Part shown: one piece after another, positions 1-7,091 of the stretch | Layout of the letters: the number at the start of each line of letters is the position of its first letter | Numbering within the stretch: the first letter of the stretch is position 1 | Source: an uncultured Lachnospiraceae bacterium | GTDB taxonomy: Bacteria; Bacillota; Clostridia; Lachnospirales; Lachnospiraceae | DNA: 9,578 bases | NCBI GenBank assembly: GCA_946406305.1 | Contig: CAMJKC010000056.1 | Coordinates: 1-9,578 of the forward strand | Reading direction: 5' to 3' | Position numbers and translations under genes: made by a program | The notes under the pieces: model-generated | The model's input: the letters and a program-made list of their open reading frames with translations, nothing else | Databases searched by the model: none | Told to the model about the DNA's origin: nothing

Positions 1-1
1 A

Positions 2-895
2 GAACTTGGACTACTTGCTGGGGCTGACAGAATAGAAGGAACATTATTTGGAAATGGAGAAAGAACTGGAAATGTAGATATCATTACACTTGCATTAAAT
101 CTTTATTCTCAAGGAGTTGATCCCAAATTAGATTTTTCAAACATATTAGACATTAAAGATAAATATGAAAGAATAACACGGATGAAAGTTTATGATAGAC
201 AGCCATATAGTGGCAAATTAGTATTTGCAGCATTTTCTGGTTCACATCAAGATGCTATTGCTAAAGGAATGAAGTGGAGAGAAGAAAATAATATTGATAC
301 ATGGACAGTGCCATATATACCTATAGACCCAAGAGATATAGGTAGAAAATATGAAACAGATGTAATTAGAATAAATTCGCAATCAGGAAAAGGTGGAATT
401 TCATACATTTTAGAAAATAATTATTCATATAAATTGCCAAAAAAATTTAGCGAAGAAGTGTCATTTTATATAAAAAATATTTCTGACAAATCGCATAAAG
501 AATTAGACATAAATGAAATATACACATTATTTGTAGATAATTATGTAAATAAATTTGATAAAATAAAGCCAATAGAATTTTCATTTGAAAAAGATAAAGA
601 TATATCTAATACAAAATTAAAAATATTAGTTAATGGTGAAACGATAGTTATTGAAGGTAAAGGGAAAGGAAAATTTGAAAGTGTGGTAAATGCTATTTCG
701 TCATATTTAAAAAATATAGATATAGATGAATTGACATATGATGAGCATGGCATTAGCAAAGGAGCTGATTCTAATGCGATAACATATTTGAGTTTTAAAA
801 ACAACAATAAAGAAGTGTGGGGAGTAGGGATTGACCACGATATACTCACTTCATCTATATACGCATTATTTTCAGCAATAAATAGAATAATATAG
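2..895 (+). CDS. leuA: 2-isopropylmalate synthase, C-terminal part (5' end outside window)
   Basis: LeuA condenses acetyl-CoA with 3-methyl-2-oxobutanoate to give 2-isopropylmalate, the committed step of leucine synthesis, in the cytoplasm. The frame is open from base 2 with no stop, so the ATG at 182 is internal and about 297 C-terminal residues are visible. The first residues carry the GNGERTGNVD motif, followed by a SGKLVFAAFSGSHQDA block and an INSQSGKGG block; these are hallmarks of the longer, yeast/clostridial-like LeuA type. The last third (about bases 560-890) matches the LeuA_dimer regulatory domain, with a GKGKGKFESVVNA glycine-rich segment and VWGVGIDHDI. In the family this domain binds leucine for feedback inhibition, so that is likely but not shown here. 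The TAG stop (893-895) lies within the ribosome site of leuC, so the two genes are co-transcribed. Confidence 0.95.
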   Translation, partial: ELGLLAGADRIEGTLFGNGERTGNVDIITLALNLYSQGVDPKLDFSNILDIKDKYERITRMKVYDRQPYSGKLVFAAFSGSHQDAIAKGMKWREENNIDTWTVPYIPIDPRDIGRKYETDVIRINSQSGKGGISYILENNYSYKLPKKFSEEVSFYIKNISDKSHKELDINEIYTLFVDNYVNKFDKIKPIEFSFEKDKDISNTKLKILVNGETIVIEGKGKGKFESVVNAISSYLKNIDIDELTYDEHGISKGADSNAITYLSFKNNNKEVWGVGIDHDILTSSIYALFSAINRII

Positions 896-905
896 GAGAA
901 TAATT

Positions 906-2153
906 ATGGGAATGACATTGACACAAAAAATATTAGCGAATGCAAGTTGTAGAGAGAATATTAAAACAGGTGATTTGATAAATATTAAAGTTGATATAGT
1001 GCTTGGCAATGATATTACAACACCTGTGGCAATAAGAGAGTTTAAAAAATATGGGTTTAAAAAAGTTTTTGATAATAATAGGATAGCAATAGTTCTTGAC
1101 CATTTTGTGCCTAATAAAGATATAAAGTCAGCTGAACAATCAAAAGTTTGTAGAGAATTTGCTCATGAGCAAAATATTAAACATTTTTATGATGTAGGTA
1201 AAATGGGAATTGAACATGCACTGTTACCTGAGTTAGGAATAGTGACGAGTGGAGACATAATAATAGGAGCTGATAGTCATACTTGCACATATGGAGCATT
1301 AGGTGCTTTCTCTACAGGTGTTGGTAGTACTGATATGGCATATGCAATGGCAACAGGCTATGAATGGTTTAGAGTTCCGTCAGCTATGAAAGTAGTATTA
1401 AATGGAAAATTAAATGAAAATTGTAGTGGTAAAGATATTATACTTACTATCATAGGGAAGATTGGAGTTGATGGAGCTTTATATAAGAGTTTGGAATTTG
1501 TAGGAGATGGTGTAAAAAGTTTATCAATGGATGATAGGTTTTGTATATGTAATATGGCTATAGAAGCTGGTGCAAAAAATGGAATATTTGAATATGATGA
1601 CATAACAAAAAAATATTTAGACAATAGAGAAGAGAGAAAAAGAAAAATATTTAAGGCGGATGAAGATGCGGTATATGATGAAGTAATAAATATTAATCTT
1701 AACGAAATAGAACCTGTGGTTAGTTGTCCGCATTTGCCAGAAAATGTGAAAAGAGCAAAAGAATTAAAAAATATAAAAATTGATCAAGTAGTTATTGGTT
1801 CTTGTACTAATGGCAGGCTTGAAGATATGATATCAGCATATGAAGTATTAAAAGGTAAAAAAGTTAAAGATGGTGTTAGATGTATTATTATTCCAGCTAC
1901 AATGAATATATATAAAGAATGTATAGATAGAGGAATTATAAAAGAGTTTATCAATGCAGGTGCTGTAGTCTCAACCCCAACTTGTGGACCTTGTCTTGGT
2001 GGGTATATGGGAATACTTGCTAAAGGCGAAAGGTGTATATCAACCACAAATAGAAATTTTGTAGGAAGGATGGGGCATATAGAAAGTGAAGTATATCTTG
2101 CAAGCCCTATGACAGCAGCAAAATCAGCAATAGCTGGCTATATAACAGATTAG
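906..2153 (+). CDS. leuC: 3-isopropylmalate dehydratase large subunit
   Basis: This is the large, iron-sulfur subunit of isopropylmalate isomerase, which with LeuD converts 2- to 3-isopropylmalate. The three cluster-ligand cysteines are visible: C300 in GSCTNGR, and C360 and C363 in CGPCLGG. GADSHTCTYGALGAFSTGVGS (about 121-141) is the aconitase-family substrate/cluster segment. At 415 residues it is the shorter archaeal/clostridial-type LeuC (the enterobacterial form is about 466), a group that also contains homoaconitase-like enzymes; the leu operon context favours the leucine role. The ATG at 906 is chosen because AGGAGA (894-899) lies 6 bases upstream and overlaps the leuA stop codon, implying translational coupling. 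The stop is TAG, itself overlapping the leuD ribosome site. Confidence 0.96.
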   Translation: MGMTLTQKILANASCRENIKTGDLINIKVDIVLGNDITTPVAIREFKKYGFKKVFDNNRIAIVLDHFVPNKDIKSAEQSKVCREFAHEQNIKHFYDVGKMGIEHALLPELGIVTSGDIIIGADSHTCTYGALGAFSTGVGSTDMAYAMATGYEWFRVPSAMKVVLNGKLNENCSGKDIILTIIGKIGVDGALYKSLEFVGDGVKSLSMDDRFCICNMAIEAGAKNGIFEYDDITKKYLDNREERKRKIFKADEDAVYDEVININLNEIEPVVSCPHLPENVKRAKELKNIKIDQVVIGSCTNGRLEDMISAYEVLKGKKVKDGVRCIIIPATMNIYKECIDRGIIKEFINAGAVVSTPTCGPCLGGYMGILAKGERCISTTNRNFVGRMGHIESEVYLASPMTAAKSAIAGYITD

Positions 2154-2166
2154 GAGGAAATTAAAT

Positions 2167-2652
2167 ATGGTAGGTAAAGTTTTTAAATATGGTGATAATG
2201 TAGATACAGATGTTATAATTCCTGCGAGGTATTTGAATATATCTGATGTCTGTGAATTATCAACTCACTGCATGGAAGATATAGATATTAATTTTGTAAA
2301 AAAGGTTAATAAAGATGATATTATAGTAGCAGGATATAACTTTGGTTGTGGTTCATCAAGAGAGCATGCTCCTTTAGTAATTAAAGAAAACAAAGTGAGT
2401 TGTGTTATAGCAAAGAGCTTTGCAAGAATTTTTTATAGAAATTCAATAAATATAGGCTTGCCAATAATAGAGTGTGATAAGGCGGATGAAATAGATAATG
2501 AGGATATACTAAATGTAGATTTTGAAAAAGGGATAATAGAAAATAGGACAAAAAATAAAAAATATAACATAAATGTATTTCCAGATTTTATAAAAAAAAT
2601 AATATCTTCTGGTGGGCTTATGTCATATGCAAAGGAGCAATATAATGGATAA
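2167..2652 (+). CDS. leuD: 3-isopropylmalate dehydratase small subunit
   Basis: This is the small swivelling subunit that completes the isomerase active site with LeuC. Seen in the 161-residue protein are the N-terminal DNVDTDVIIPARYL segment (10-23), the substrate loop GCGSSREHAP (60-69) and FARIFYRNSINIGLP (85-99), all diagnostic of LeuD. The length fits the short LeuD type that pairs with about 415-residue LeuC proteins, whereas the E. coli form is about 200 residues. A strong AGGAGG (2152-2157) sits 9 bases before the ATG and overlaps the leuC stop. The 3' end contains the ribosome site and start codon of leuB, so leuD and leuB overlap by 8 bases in different frames. Confidence 0.95.
   Translation: MVGKVFKYGDNVDTDVIIPARYLNISDVCELSTHCMEDIDINFVKKVNKDDIIVAGYNFGCGSSREHAPLVIKENKVSCVIAKSFARIFYRNSINIGLPIIECDKADEIDNEDILNVDFEKGIIENRTKNKKYNINVFPDFIKKIISSGGLMSYAKEQYNG
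2631..2637 (+). promoter_or_regulatory. Ribosome binding site setting the leuB start
   Basis: AAAGGAG lies inside the last codons of leuD, 7 bases before the ATG at 2645. It decides between that ATG and an in-frame ATG at 2612, which has no such site and would add 11 residues (MGLCHMQRSNI) not expected in LeuB. Confidence 0.85.
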
Positions 2653-3715
2653 AAAAATTAAAATATTAAAGGGCGATGGAATAGGACCAGAAATAGTAGA
2701 TGAAAGCATAAAAGTATTAAATAAAATATCATTAAAATATAACCACAATTTTGAATTAGAAGAATTGTTATTTGGTGGTGCTTCTATTGATTATTATGGT
2801 GAGCCACTTACAGATGAAGTTGTAGAAAAATGTAAAAATTCTGATGCAGTGCTTCTTGGGGCTATTGGTGGACCTAAATGGGATAATATTGATAAAAATA
2901 TAAGACCAGAAAAAGGTTTATTAAAAATTAGAAAAGAATTAGAGTTATTTGCAAATATAAGACCAATTAGACTATATGATGAATTATCAAAAAGTAGTCC
3001 ATTAAAAGAAGAAATAGTTAATAAAAAAATAGATTTTGTTATAATTAGAGAACTTACAGGAGGAGTATATTTTGGAAATAAAGAAACAAAAATAATAAAT
3101 GAAGTAGAAACGGCAACAGATACTATGGAATATAACTATTTAGAAATTGATAGAATTGGTAAGATTGCATTTGAAGTTGCTATGAAAAGAAATAAAAAAT
3201 TAGCTTCTGTAGATAAAGCAAATGTGCTTGATACATCAAAGTTATGGAGAAAAACGATGCATATGATAAAAGAAAAATATAGCGATGTTAAGTATGAAGA
3301 TATATTGGTAGATAATGCTGCTATGCAAATAATAAAGAGGCCATATGATTTTGATGTAATGGTTACTGAAAATATGTTTGGAGATATTTTATCAGATGAA
3401 GCGTCTATAATAGCAGGTTCTATAGGAATGATGCCATCTGCTTCCATAGGTAATAAGAAACTTGGTTTATATGAACCAATACATGGTTCTGCTCCTGATA
3501 TAGCAGGACAAAATATAGCAAACCCTATTGGGACGATTTTGTCAGTAGCTATGATGTTAAGATACTCGTTTGATATGGACTTAGAAGCGAATAATATAGA
3601 AAAAGCTGTAGAAAAAGTAATTAGCGATGGTTATAGGACAGTTGACATTTATAAAGAAGGAGATATAAAAGTTAGTTGCTCTGAGATGGGAGATATTATA
3701 AATAAATATATATAG
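2645..3715 (+). CDS. leuB: 3-isopropylmalate dehydrogenase
   Basis: LeuB oxidises and decarboxylates (2R,3S)-3-isopropylmalate with NAD to 4-methyl-2-oxopentanoate, the transamination precursor of leucine. The 356-residue protein has the usual length and all landmarks: KGDGIGPEI near residue 9, RELTGGVYFG (135-144, with the catalytic-region Tyr142), DKANVLDTS (190-198, Lys191), DNAAMQ (223-228) and ENMFGDILSDEASIIAGS (242-259, metal-binding Asp247 and Asp251). YEPIHGSAPDIAGQNIANP (276-294) is the NAD-binding loop; Asp285 in the HGSAPDIAG context is typical of NAD rather than NADP use. The start is ATG 2645, 7 bases after AAAGGAG and overlapping leuD by 8 bases. It is the last gene of the operon: a terminator follows about 160 bases after the TAG stop. 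Confidence 0.96.
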   Translation: MDKKIKILKGDGIGPEIVDESIKVLNKISLKYNHNFELEELLFGGASIDYYGEPLTDEVVEKCKNSDAVLLGAIGGPKWDNIDKNIRPEKGLLKIRKELELFANIRPIRLYDELSKSSPLKEEIVNKKIDFVIIRELTGGVYFGNKETKIINEVETATDTMEYNYLEIDRIGKIAFEVAMKRNKKLASVDKANVLDTSKLWRKTMHMIKEKYSDVKYEDILVDNAAMQIIKRPYDFDVMVTENMFGDILSDEASIIAGSIGMMPSASIGNKKLGLYEPIHGSAPDIAGQNIANPIGTILSVAMMLRYSFDMDLEANNIEKAVEKVISDGYRTVDIYKEGDIKVSCSEMGDIINKYI

Positions 3716-3767
3716 TGATAAATTTTATGTACTGAGAATCTAATGAAGATTAAAAATGTAAACGGCA

Positions 3768-3799
3768 TTGTTTTTTGAGAAAATAGAGTGGTTTATAAT
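3768..3799 (+). promoter_or_regulatory. Possible promoter after leuB
   Basis: A perfect TATAAT (3794-3799) sits 78 bases after the leuB stop. The best -35 match, TTGTTT (3768-3773), is 20 bases upstream, which is too far for a good promoter, and a T-run is at the normal spacing. AT-rich DNA gives such -10 matches by chance. It is listed because a start about 7 bases downstream would coincide with the first hairpin of the RNA-like element that ends at 3909. Confidence 0.3.
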
Positions 3800-3805
3800 T
3801 TTTAT

Positions 3806-3909
3806 TAAAATGTATTTGTAGAAAAACATTTTATGGGGAAGTTAATAACTGTAGTTATGTAGATAAATAATGAAAAGTCACTGTGCGAAGAGCAATAGTG
3901 GCTTTTTTT
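3806..3909 (+). ncRNA. Candidate short structured RNA or leuB 3' UTR element
   Basis: About 104 bases with three successive hairpins. The first has arms TAAAATGT (3806-3813) and ACATTTTA (3826-3833), 8 pairs with a 12-base loop. The second is ATAACT-GT-AGTTAT (3845-3858). The third is the intrinsic terminator (3874-3909). No open frame longer than about 11 codons is present, and none has a good ribosome site. It could be a free small RNA made from the TATAAT at 3794, the 3' UTR of leuB, or both. It matches no riboswitch class I can recognise. The rest of the 3716-4110 gap holds only the symporter promoter and its leader. Confidence 0.3.
3874..3909 (+). terminator. Intrinsic terminator of the leu operon
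   Basis: Arms AAAGTCACT (3874-3882) and AGTGGCTTT (3897-3905) pair over 9 positions with one G-T wobble. The loop can add an inner TGC/GCA pairing. A run of seven T (3903-3909) follows. It ends transcription from leuB and separates the operon from the symporter gene. Confidence 0.85.
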
Positions 3910-3972
3910 GTTATAAATTTGTAGCACCTAAAAAAGGTATTACATTTTTACATTTTAAAGTTAAATGTTCTC

Positions 3973-4001
3973 TTTATAAATATTGTTTTTTATGATATAC
4001 T
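3973..4001 (+). promoter_or_regulatory. Promoter of the symporter gene
   Basis: An extended -10 element, TGATATACT (TG at 3993-3994, TATACT 3996-4001), is preceded at 17 bases by a weak -35 (TTTATA, 3973-3978). Extended -10 promoters tolerate a poor -35. The predicted transcript starts near 4008, giving a leader of about 100 bases before the ATG at 4111. It is the only good candidate between the leu terminator and the gene. Confidence 0.6.
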
Positions 4002-4110
4002 TAATTCACAAATTGTTAATAGTGTAACCTTAGTAAAAAAAATGTTTTGATATTTTTTTAGGGAATCTTTAAATAATGGTTAAAAAAATTTTTTATAAAG
4101 GGGGATTTAT

Positions 4111-5568
4111 ATGTCAGTAAATTTTGTCATCGTAGGAATTGTTATTATTTACTTAATAGCAATGCTTCTCATTGGTTATTTTTCATCTAAGAATGTAAAT
4201 TCAAATGAGGACTTTATGGTTGCTGGTCGTCGTCTTGGTCCAGTTCTTATGGCTGGAACTCTTGCAGCAACTGAAATTGGTGGAGGCTCTTCACTTGGTG
4301 TTGTGCAAAAAGGAATGAATCCAAGCTTTGGTCTTAATTCTGCTTGGTATATTATTGCTATGGGGCTTGCTTTTGTAATTCTTACCTTTATCGCACCAAA
4401 GATAAGAAACTCTATGGTCAAAACTGTTCCTGAATATTTTCGTCGTCGTTATGGACAAGCAGCAGGAGCTATAACTGCAATTATTATGTTCATACCTCTC
4501 ATTGGACTTACAGCAGGACAATTTATCGCATCAGCTGTTATCCTTTCTACAATGCTTGGCATAACTTATCATACTGCTGTAATTATAGTAGGAATAGTTG
4601 TTACCATTTATGCAGTTATGGGAGGTCTCTGGAGTGTTACTCTCACTGACTTTGTTCAAGTTTTCTTAATAGTATTTGGTATGATTATTGCTGTTCCATT
4701 TGCAATATCATTTGCAGGTGGTTGGGGTGAAGTTGTAAATAATGTTGACCCATCAGCTTTAAAAATCGTTGGTCAAGGTCAAGGCTATGGTTGGAAATCT
4801 ATAGTATCACTTACTATTATGTATGTAGGTACTTTCACAGTAGGTCAAGAAGCAGTATCAAGATATTATGCAGCAAAAGATGGAAAAGCTGCTGTTCAAG
4901 GTTCTATAATTGCAGCTATAATAAATTTTGTTTTCGCATTTATTCCTGCCGTTCTTGGTGTAATAGTTCTTGCTCTTATCAATATGGGTAAATTCTCAGA
5001 AGTTGAATTTGCTGCAGTAGGTGCAAGATATGCTCTTCCAGTTCTCGCTATAAGAGTTATGCCATCTGTAATTTGTGCATTACTTTTTGCAGGAATTATC
5101 TCAGCAACTATGTCAAGTGCTGATTCAGATTTACTTGGTGCTGGTTCTATATTTGCAAATGATTTGTATAGAGCTATTTTTAAGAAAAATGCATCTGATA
5201 AAGAAGTTTTAAATTGCACTCGTGGGATGATGATAGTTGTAGGAGCCTGTTCATTAGTTCTTGCTTATTTTAACAACAATGATATTATAAATATTTTAAC
5301 TTTTGCATTTACTTTAAGAGCGGCTGGGACTTTCTTCCCTTATGTTCTTGGGCATTATTGGAAAGGAAGTTCAACCGTTGGAACTATAGCTTCACTTATC
5401 GCAGGAACAGTAGTAGTTGTTGGTATAGATACATTTAAATGGAAACCTTTTGGATATCAATTTGAGCAATCAATAGTTCCAGGACTTGTTGTTGCTCTTA
5501 TTGCATTTTTAGTTTTTTCTCTCATTTGCCCACCAAAAGATAAAACAACTGAACTTAAACCAGAATAA
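4111..5568 (+). CDS. Sodium:solute symporter (SSS) family transporter
   Basis: An inner-membrane secondary transporter that imports an organic solute using the sodium gradient. At 485 residues and about 13 hydrophobic segments it fits the SSS family (PutP, PanF, SGLT relatives). Seen: EDFMVAGRRLGP (33-44) after helix 1, the broken first core helix GTLAATEIGGGSSLG (49-63), TVPEYFRRRYG (105-115), GGLWSVTLTDFVQ (171-183), and SATMSSADSDLLGAGS (331-346), whose Ser335/Ser336 match the conserved Na2-site serines. The tail after residue 473 is short and charged. I cannot assign the substrate. The start is fixed by AAAGGGGGA (4097-4105) 5 bases upstream. It is monocistronic, with its own promoter and terminator. 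Half of its arginine codons are CGT (residues 40-41, 111-113, 371), unlike the AGA/AGG-only neighbours, suggesting higher expression or a different origin. Confidence 0.93.
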   Translation: MSVNFVIVGIVIIYLIAMLLIGYFSSKNVNSNEDFMVAGRRLGPVLMAGTLAATEIGGGSSLGVVQKGMNPSFGLNSAWYIIAMGLAFVILTFIAPKIRNSMVKTVPEYFRRRYGQAAGAITAIIMFIPLIGLTAGQFIASAVILSTMLGITYHTAVIIVGIVVTIYAVMGGLWSVTLTDFVQVFLIVFGMIIAVPFAISFAGGWGEVVNNVDPSALKIVGQGQGYGWKSIVSLTIMYVGTFTVGQEAVSRYYAAKDGKAAVQGSIIAAIINFVFAFIPAVLGVIVLALINMGKFSEVEFAAVGARYALPVLAIRVMPSVICALLFAGIISATMSSADSDLLGAGSIFANDLYRAIFKKNASDKEVLNCTRGMMIVVGACSLVLAYFNNNDIINILTFAFTLRAAGTFFPYVLGHYWKGSSTVGTIASLIAGTVVVVGIDTFKWKPFGYQFEQSIVPGLVVALIAFLVFSLICPPKDKTTELKPE

Positions 5569-5607
5569 TATTTTTTAACAAAAAAACGAATAATTTTGTA
5601 ACACAAT

Positions 5608-5632
5608 AAACGGAGCAATCGCTCCGTTTTTT
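5608..5632 (+). terminator. Intrinsic terminator after the symporter gene
   Basis: AAACGGAGC (5608-5616) pairs perfectly with GCTCCGTTT (5621-5629) around an AATC loop, followed by six T (5627-5632). This is the most GC-rich short stem in the window. On the other strand the stem is followed by TTTATTG, so it may also partly stop the convergent ATPase transcript. Confidence 0.92.
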
Positions 5633-5672
5633 CTTGCAATTTTAAAGAGGTAACAATGTCAAAATATAGCGG

Positions 5673-5689
5673 TAAATAAAGATTTAGAT
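5673..5689. repeat. 17-bp direct repeat, copy A
   Basis: TAAATAAAGATTTAGAT occurs here and again at 7133-7149, in the same orientation, so the two copies bracket the minus-strand ATPase gene. Just upstream is a tiny frame with a ribosome-site-like GAGG (ATG at 5656, MSKYSGK then stop) that looks like gene debris. Whether the repeat is dispersed elsewhere in the genome is not visible here. Confidence 0.6.
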
Positions 5690-5702
5690 TTTCGCCTATA
5701 AA

Positions 5703-6962
5703 CTAATCTTTCAAACATCCTATCGGACAAACAAAAACTCCATCTTCACGTTTGTATGCATAACCAGTTCCTGTTACAACCATGAGGAAAGAGGGTTTTT
5801 TTTCTTTATCAATATCAATAAGATGGCTTAGCTTTATTAAATTCTTTGCTCCTTTTTCAATTTCTGATTTTCCAAGTTTTATTTCAATCAGTGCATATCG
5901 ACCATCATTTAAGCAAATAACACAATCTGCCTCTAAATCATTTTTATCATGGTAATGAAATATCTCTCCATCATTTACATTTGCATAAACTCTTAAATCC
6001 CTTTCACACAATGATTCAAATAAATAACCGAAAAAGTTTATATCTCTCAACAATTCCGTATCATTAATTCTTTGTACACTGCATGCTATTGATGGATCAA
6101 CAAATTGTCGCTTTGGTGATGTTCTTATTGTCGTTCTACTTCTAAGCCTTGGTGTAAATGCTTCAATATTTTCTGTTATAAATAATCTATCTAGTGCATT
6201 TAAATAATCACTTACAGTAGTTTCACCTAAAGTTTCATCATCACCAAAAGCAATATCATTTCTAATAGTTTTTTGCGAAGCCATAGTAGAAATATTTCGT
6301 GATAATGACCTAAGTAAAGTTCTAACTTTTGCTGGACTCCTTTTGATACCTTCAACTCTACTCATATCAATATTTATAATATTATCTATATAATCAATAT
6401 TGTTTTGTATTGCCACACTTAAATCTAAATCTATATTTGCAGGCCAGCCACCTTTTACGATTAATTATGATATATCTTCAATTGGATGTTTTGATTCTGT
6501 TGCAATATCATCCTTCCCATTAAATAAATCCATAATTGATACTTGACCAGTTGAATCGCCTGATTCAAATAAACTCATTGTGTGCATTAAAACTCTTGCA
6601 ATCCTTCCTGTCCCAGAATGATAATACTCTTTATCTGAAGGTGTGCTTGAACCTGTTAATAAATATAAACCTTTTCCATTTGTTTTATCTATATCATGCC
6701 TTATCGCATCCCAAATGATAGGTGCAGTTTGCCATTCATCAAATAATCGAGGTTTATCCCCATTAAGCAATAAAGATGGTTTAATGTCCAATACTTTTTT
6801 ATAATTAATCGTTTCGTCAACATCATCAAAATAAACAATGCTCTTTGCAAATTGTTTTGCAGAACTTGTTTTACCACAATACTTTGCACCAACAATTAAA
6901 ACAGCACCATTGTTTTGTAACCTTGTTTCTATTATTTTGTCTGACAACCTTTTCTTATACAT
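5703..6962 (-). pseudogene. AAA-family ATPase with C-terminal DUF4143, broken by an in-frame stop
   Basis: One reading frame of 419 codons, the family's usual length, interrupted by a single TAA at codon 166 (6465-6467). The N-terminal half is an AAA_14-type P-loop domain: Walker A GAKYCGKTS (25-33), Walker B LFDEWQ (73-78), LLTGSST (101-107, sensor 1), GTGRIARV with Arg120, and MSLFESGDSTGQVS (129-142). After the stop the same frame continues LIVKGGWPANI, the conserved linker, then DMSR, TVSDYLNALDRLF, RQFVDPSIA and a PD-(D/E)xK-like end with LEADCVI and ALIEIKLG. The family usually has Tyr at the stop position, so a single TAT-to-TAA change is likely. Family members are thought to be DNA- or nuclease-linked ATPases of unknown role. 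The downstream half has only an unsupported GTG (6416) as a start. The ATG at 6962 matches family N-termini but lacks a Shine-Dalgarno site. The gene ends in TAG. Confidence 0.88.
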
Positions 6963-6982
6963 AAATTATTACATTTTTGCAT

Positions 6983-7011
6983 ATTTTATCATAAAACACG
7001 GCAAATGTCAA
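6983..7011 (-). promoter_or_regulatory. Promoter of the ATPase gene, -35 inside the repeat array
   Basis: On the minus strand a perfect -35 TTGACA (7011-7006) is followed at exactly 17 bases by TAAAAT (6988-6983), one mismatch from consensus. Predicted start is near 6976, only about 14 bases before the ATG at 6962. The -35 is made by the boundary of the conserved core and variable part of the first 23-bp repeat, so a protein bound to the repeat would compete with RNA polymerase. Confidence 0.7.
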
Positions 7012-7091
7012 CATTTTGGTATGGCAAATGTCTTAATTTTGCAGAGGCAAATGTAGATATTTTCTTGTGGCAAATGTTATATGTTGTTTTA
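7000..7091. repeat. Four tandem 23-bp direct repeats upstream of the ATPase gene
   Basis: GGCAAATGT recurs exactly at 7000, 7023, 7046 and 7069, a strict 23-bp period. In the first three units it is followed by four variable bases and ATTTT, so the unit reads GGCAAATGT-N4-ATTTT-N5. The fourth unit keeps only the core. AAAT and ATTT form a small dyad within each unit. Arrangement and position, running from the -35 box upstream, resemble an operator or iteron array rather than a simple microsatellite, because the variable bases are not conserved. The array lies entirely outside coding sequence. Confidence 0.9.

Noticed and set aside
541..849. Minus-strand ORF inside leuA, and similar long antisense frames in leuC, leuB and the symporter gene
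   Set aside because: They lie wholly within well-supported genes, have no ribosome sites, and show composition expected of the complementary strand.
182..895. Complete 237-residue gene starting at ATG 182
   Set aside because: The same frame is open back to base 2 and encodes conserved LeuA sequence (GNGERTGNVD), so the ATG is internal.
3806..3909. Cobalamin riboswitch or T-box (suggested by GGGGAAG and GTCACTGTG)
   Set aside because: No B12 box, no T-box sequence and no specifier stem could be found, and the terminator is followed by a separate promoter rather than a controlled gene.
5703..6416. Independent DUF4143 gene starting at GTG 6416
   Set aside because: There is no ribosome site at the GTG, and the conserved linker upstream of it is in the same frame as the ATPase half, so it is the second part of one broken gene.
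7000..7077. CRISPR array
   Set aside because: The conserved core is only 9 bases, the intervening bases are 14 and partly conserved, there are only four units, and no cas genes are nearby.
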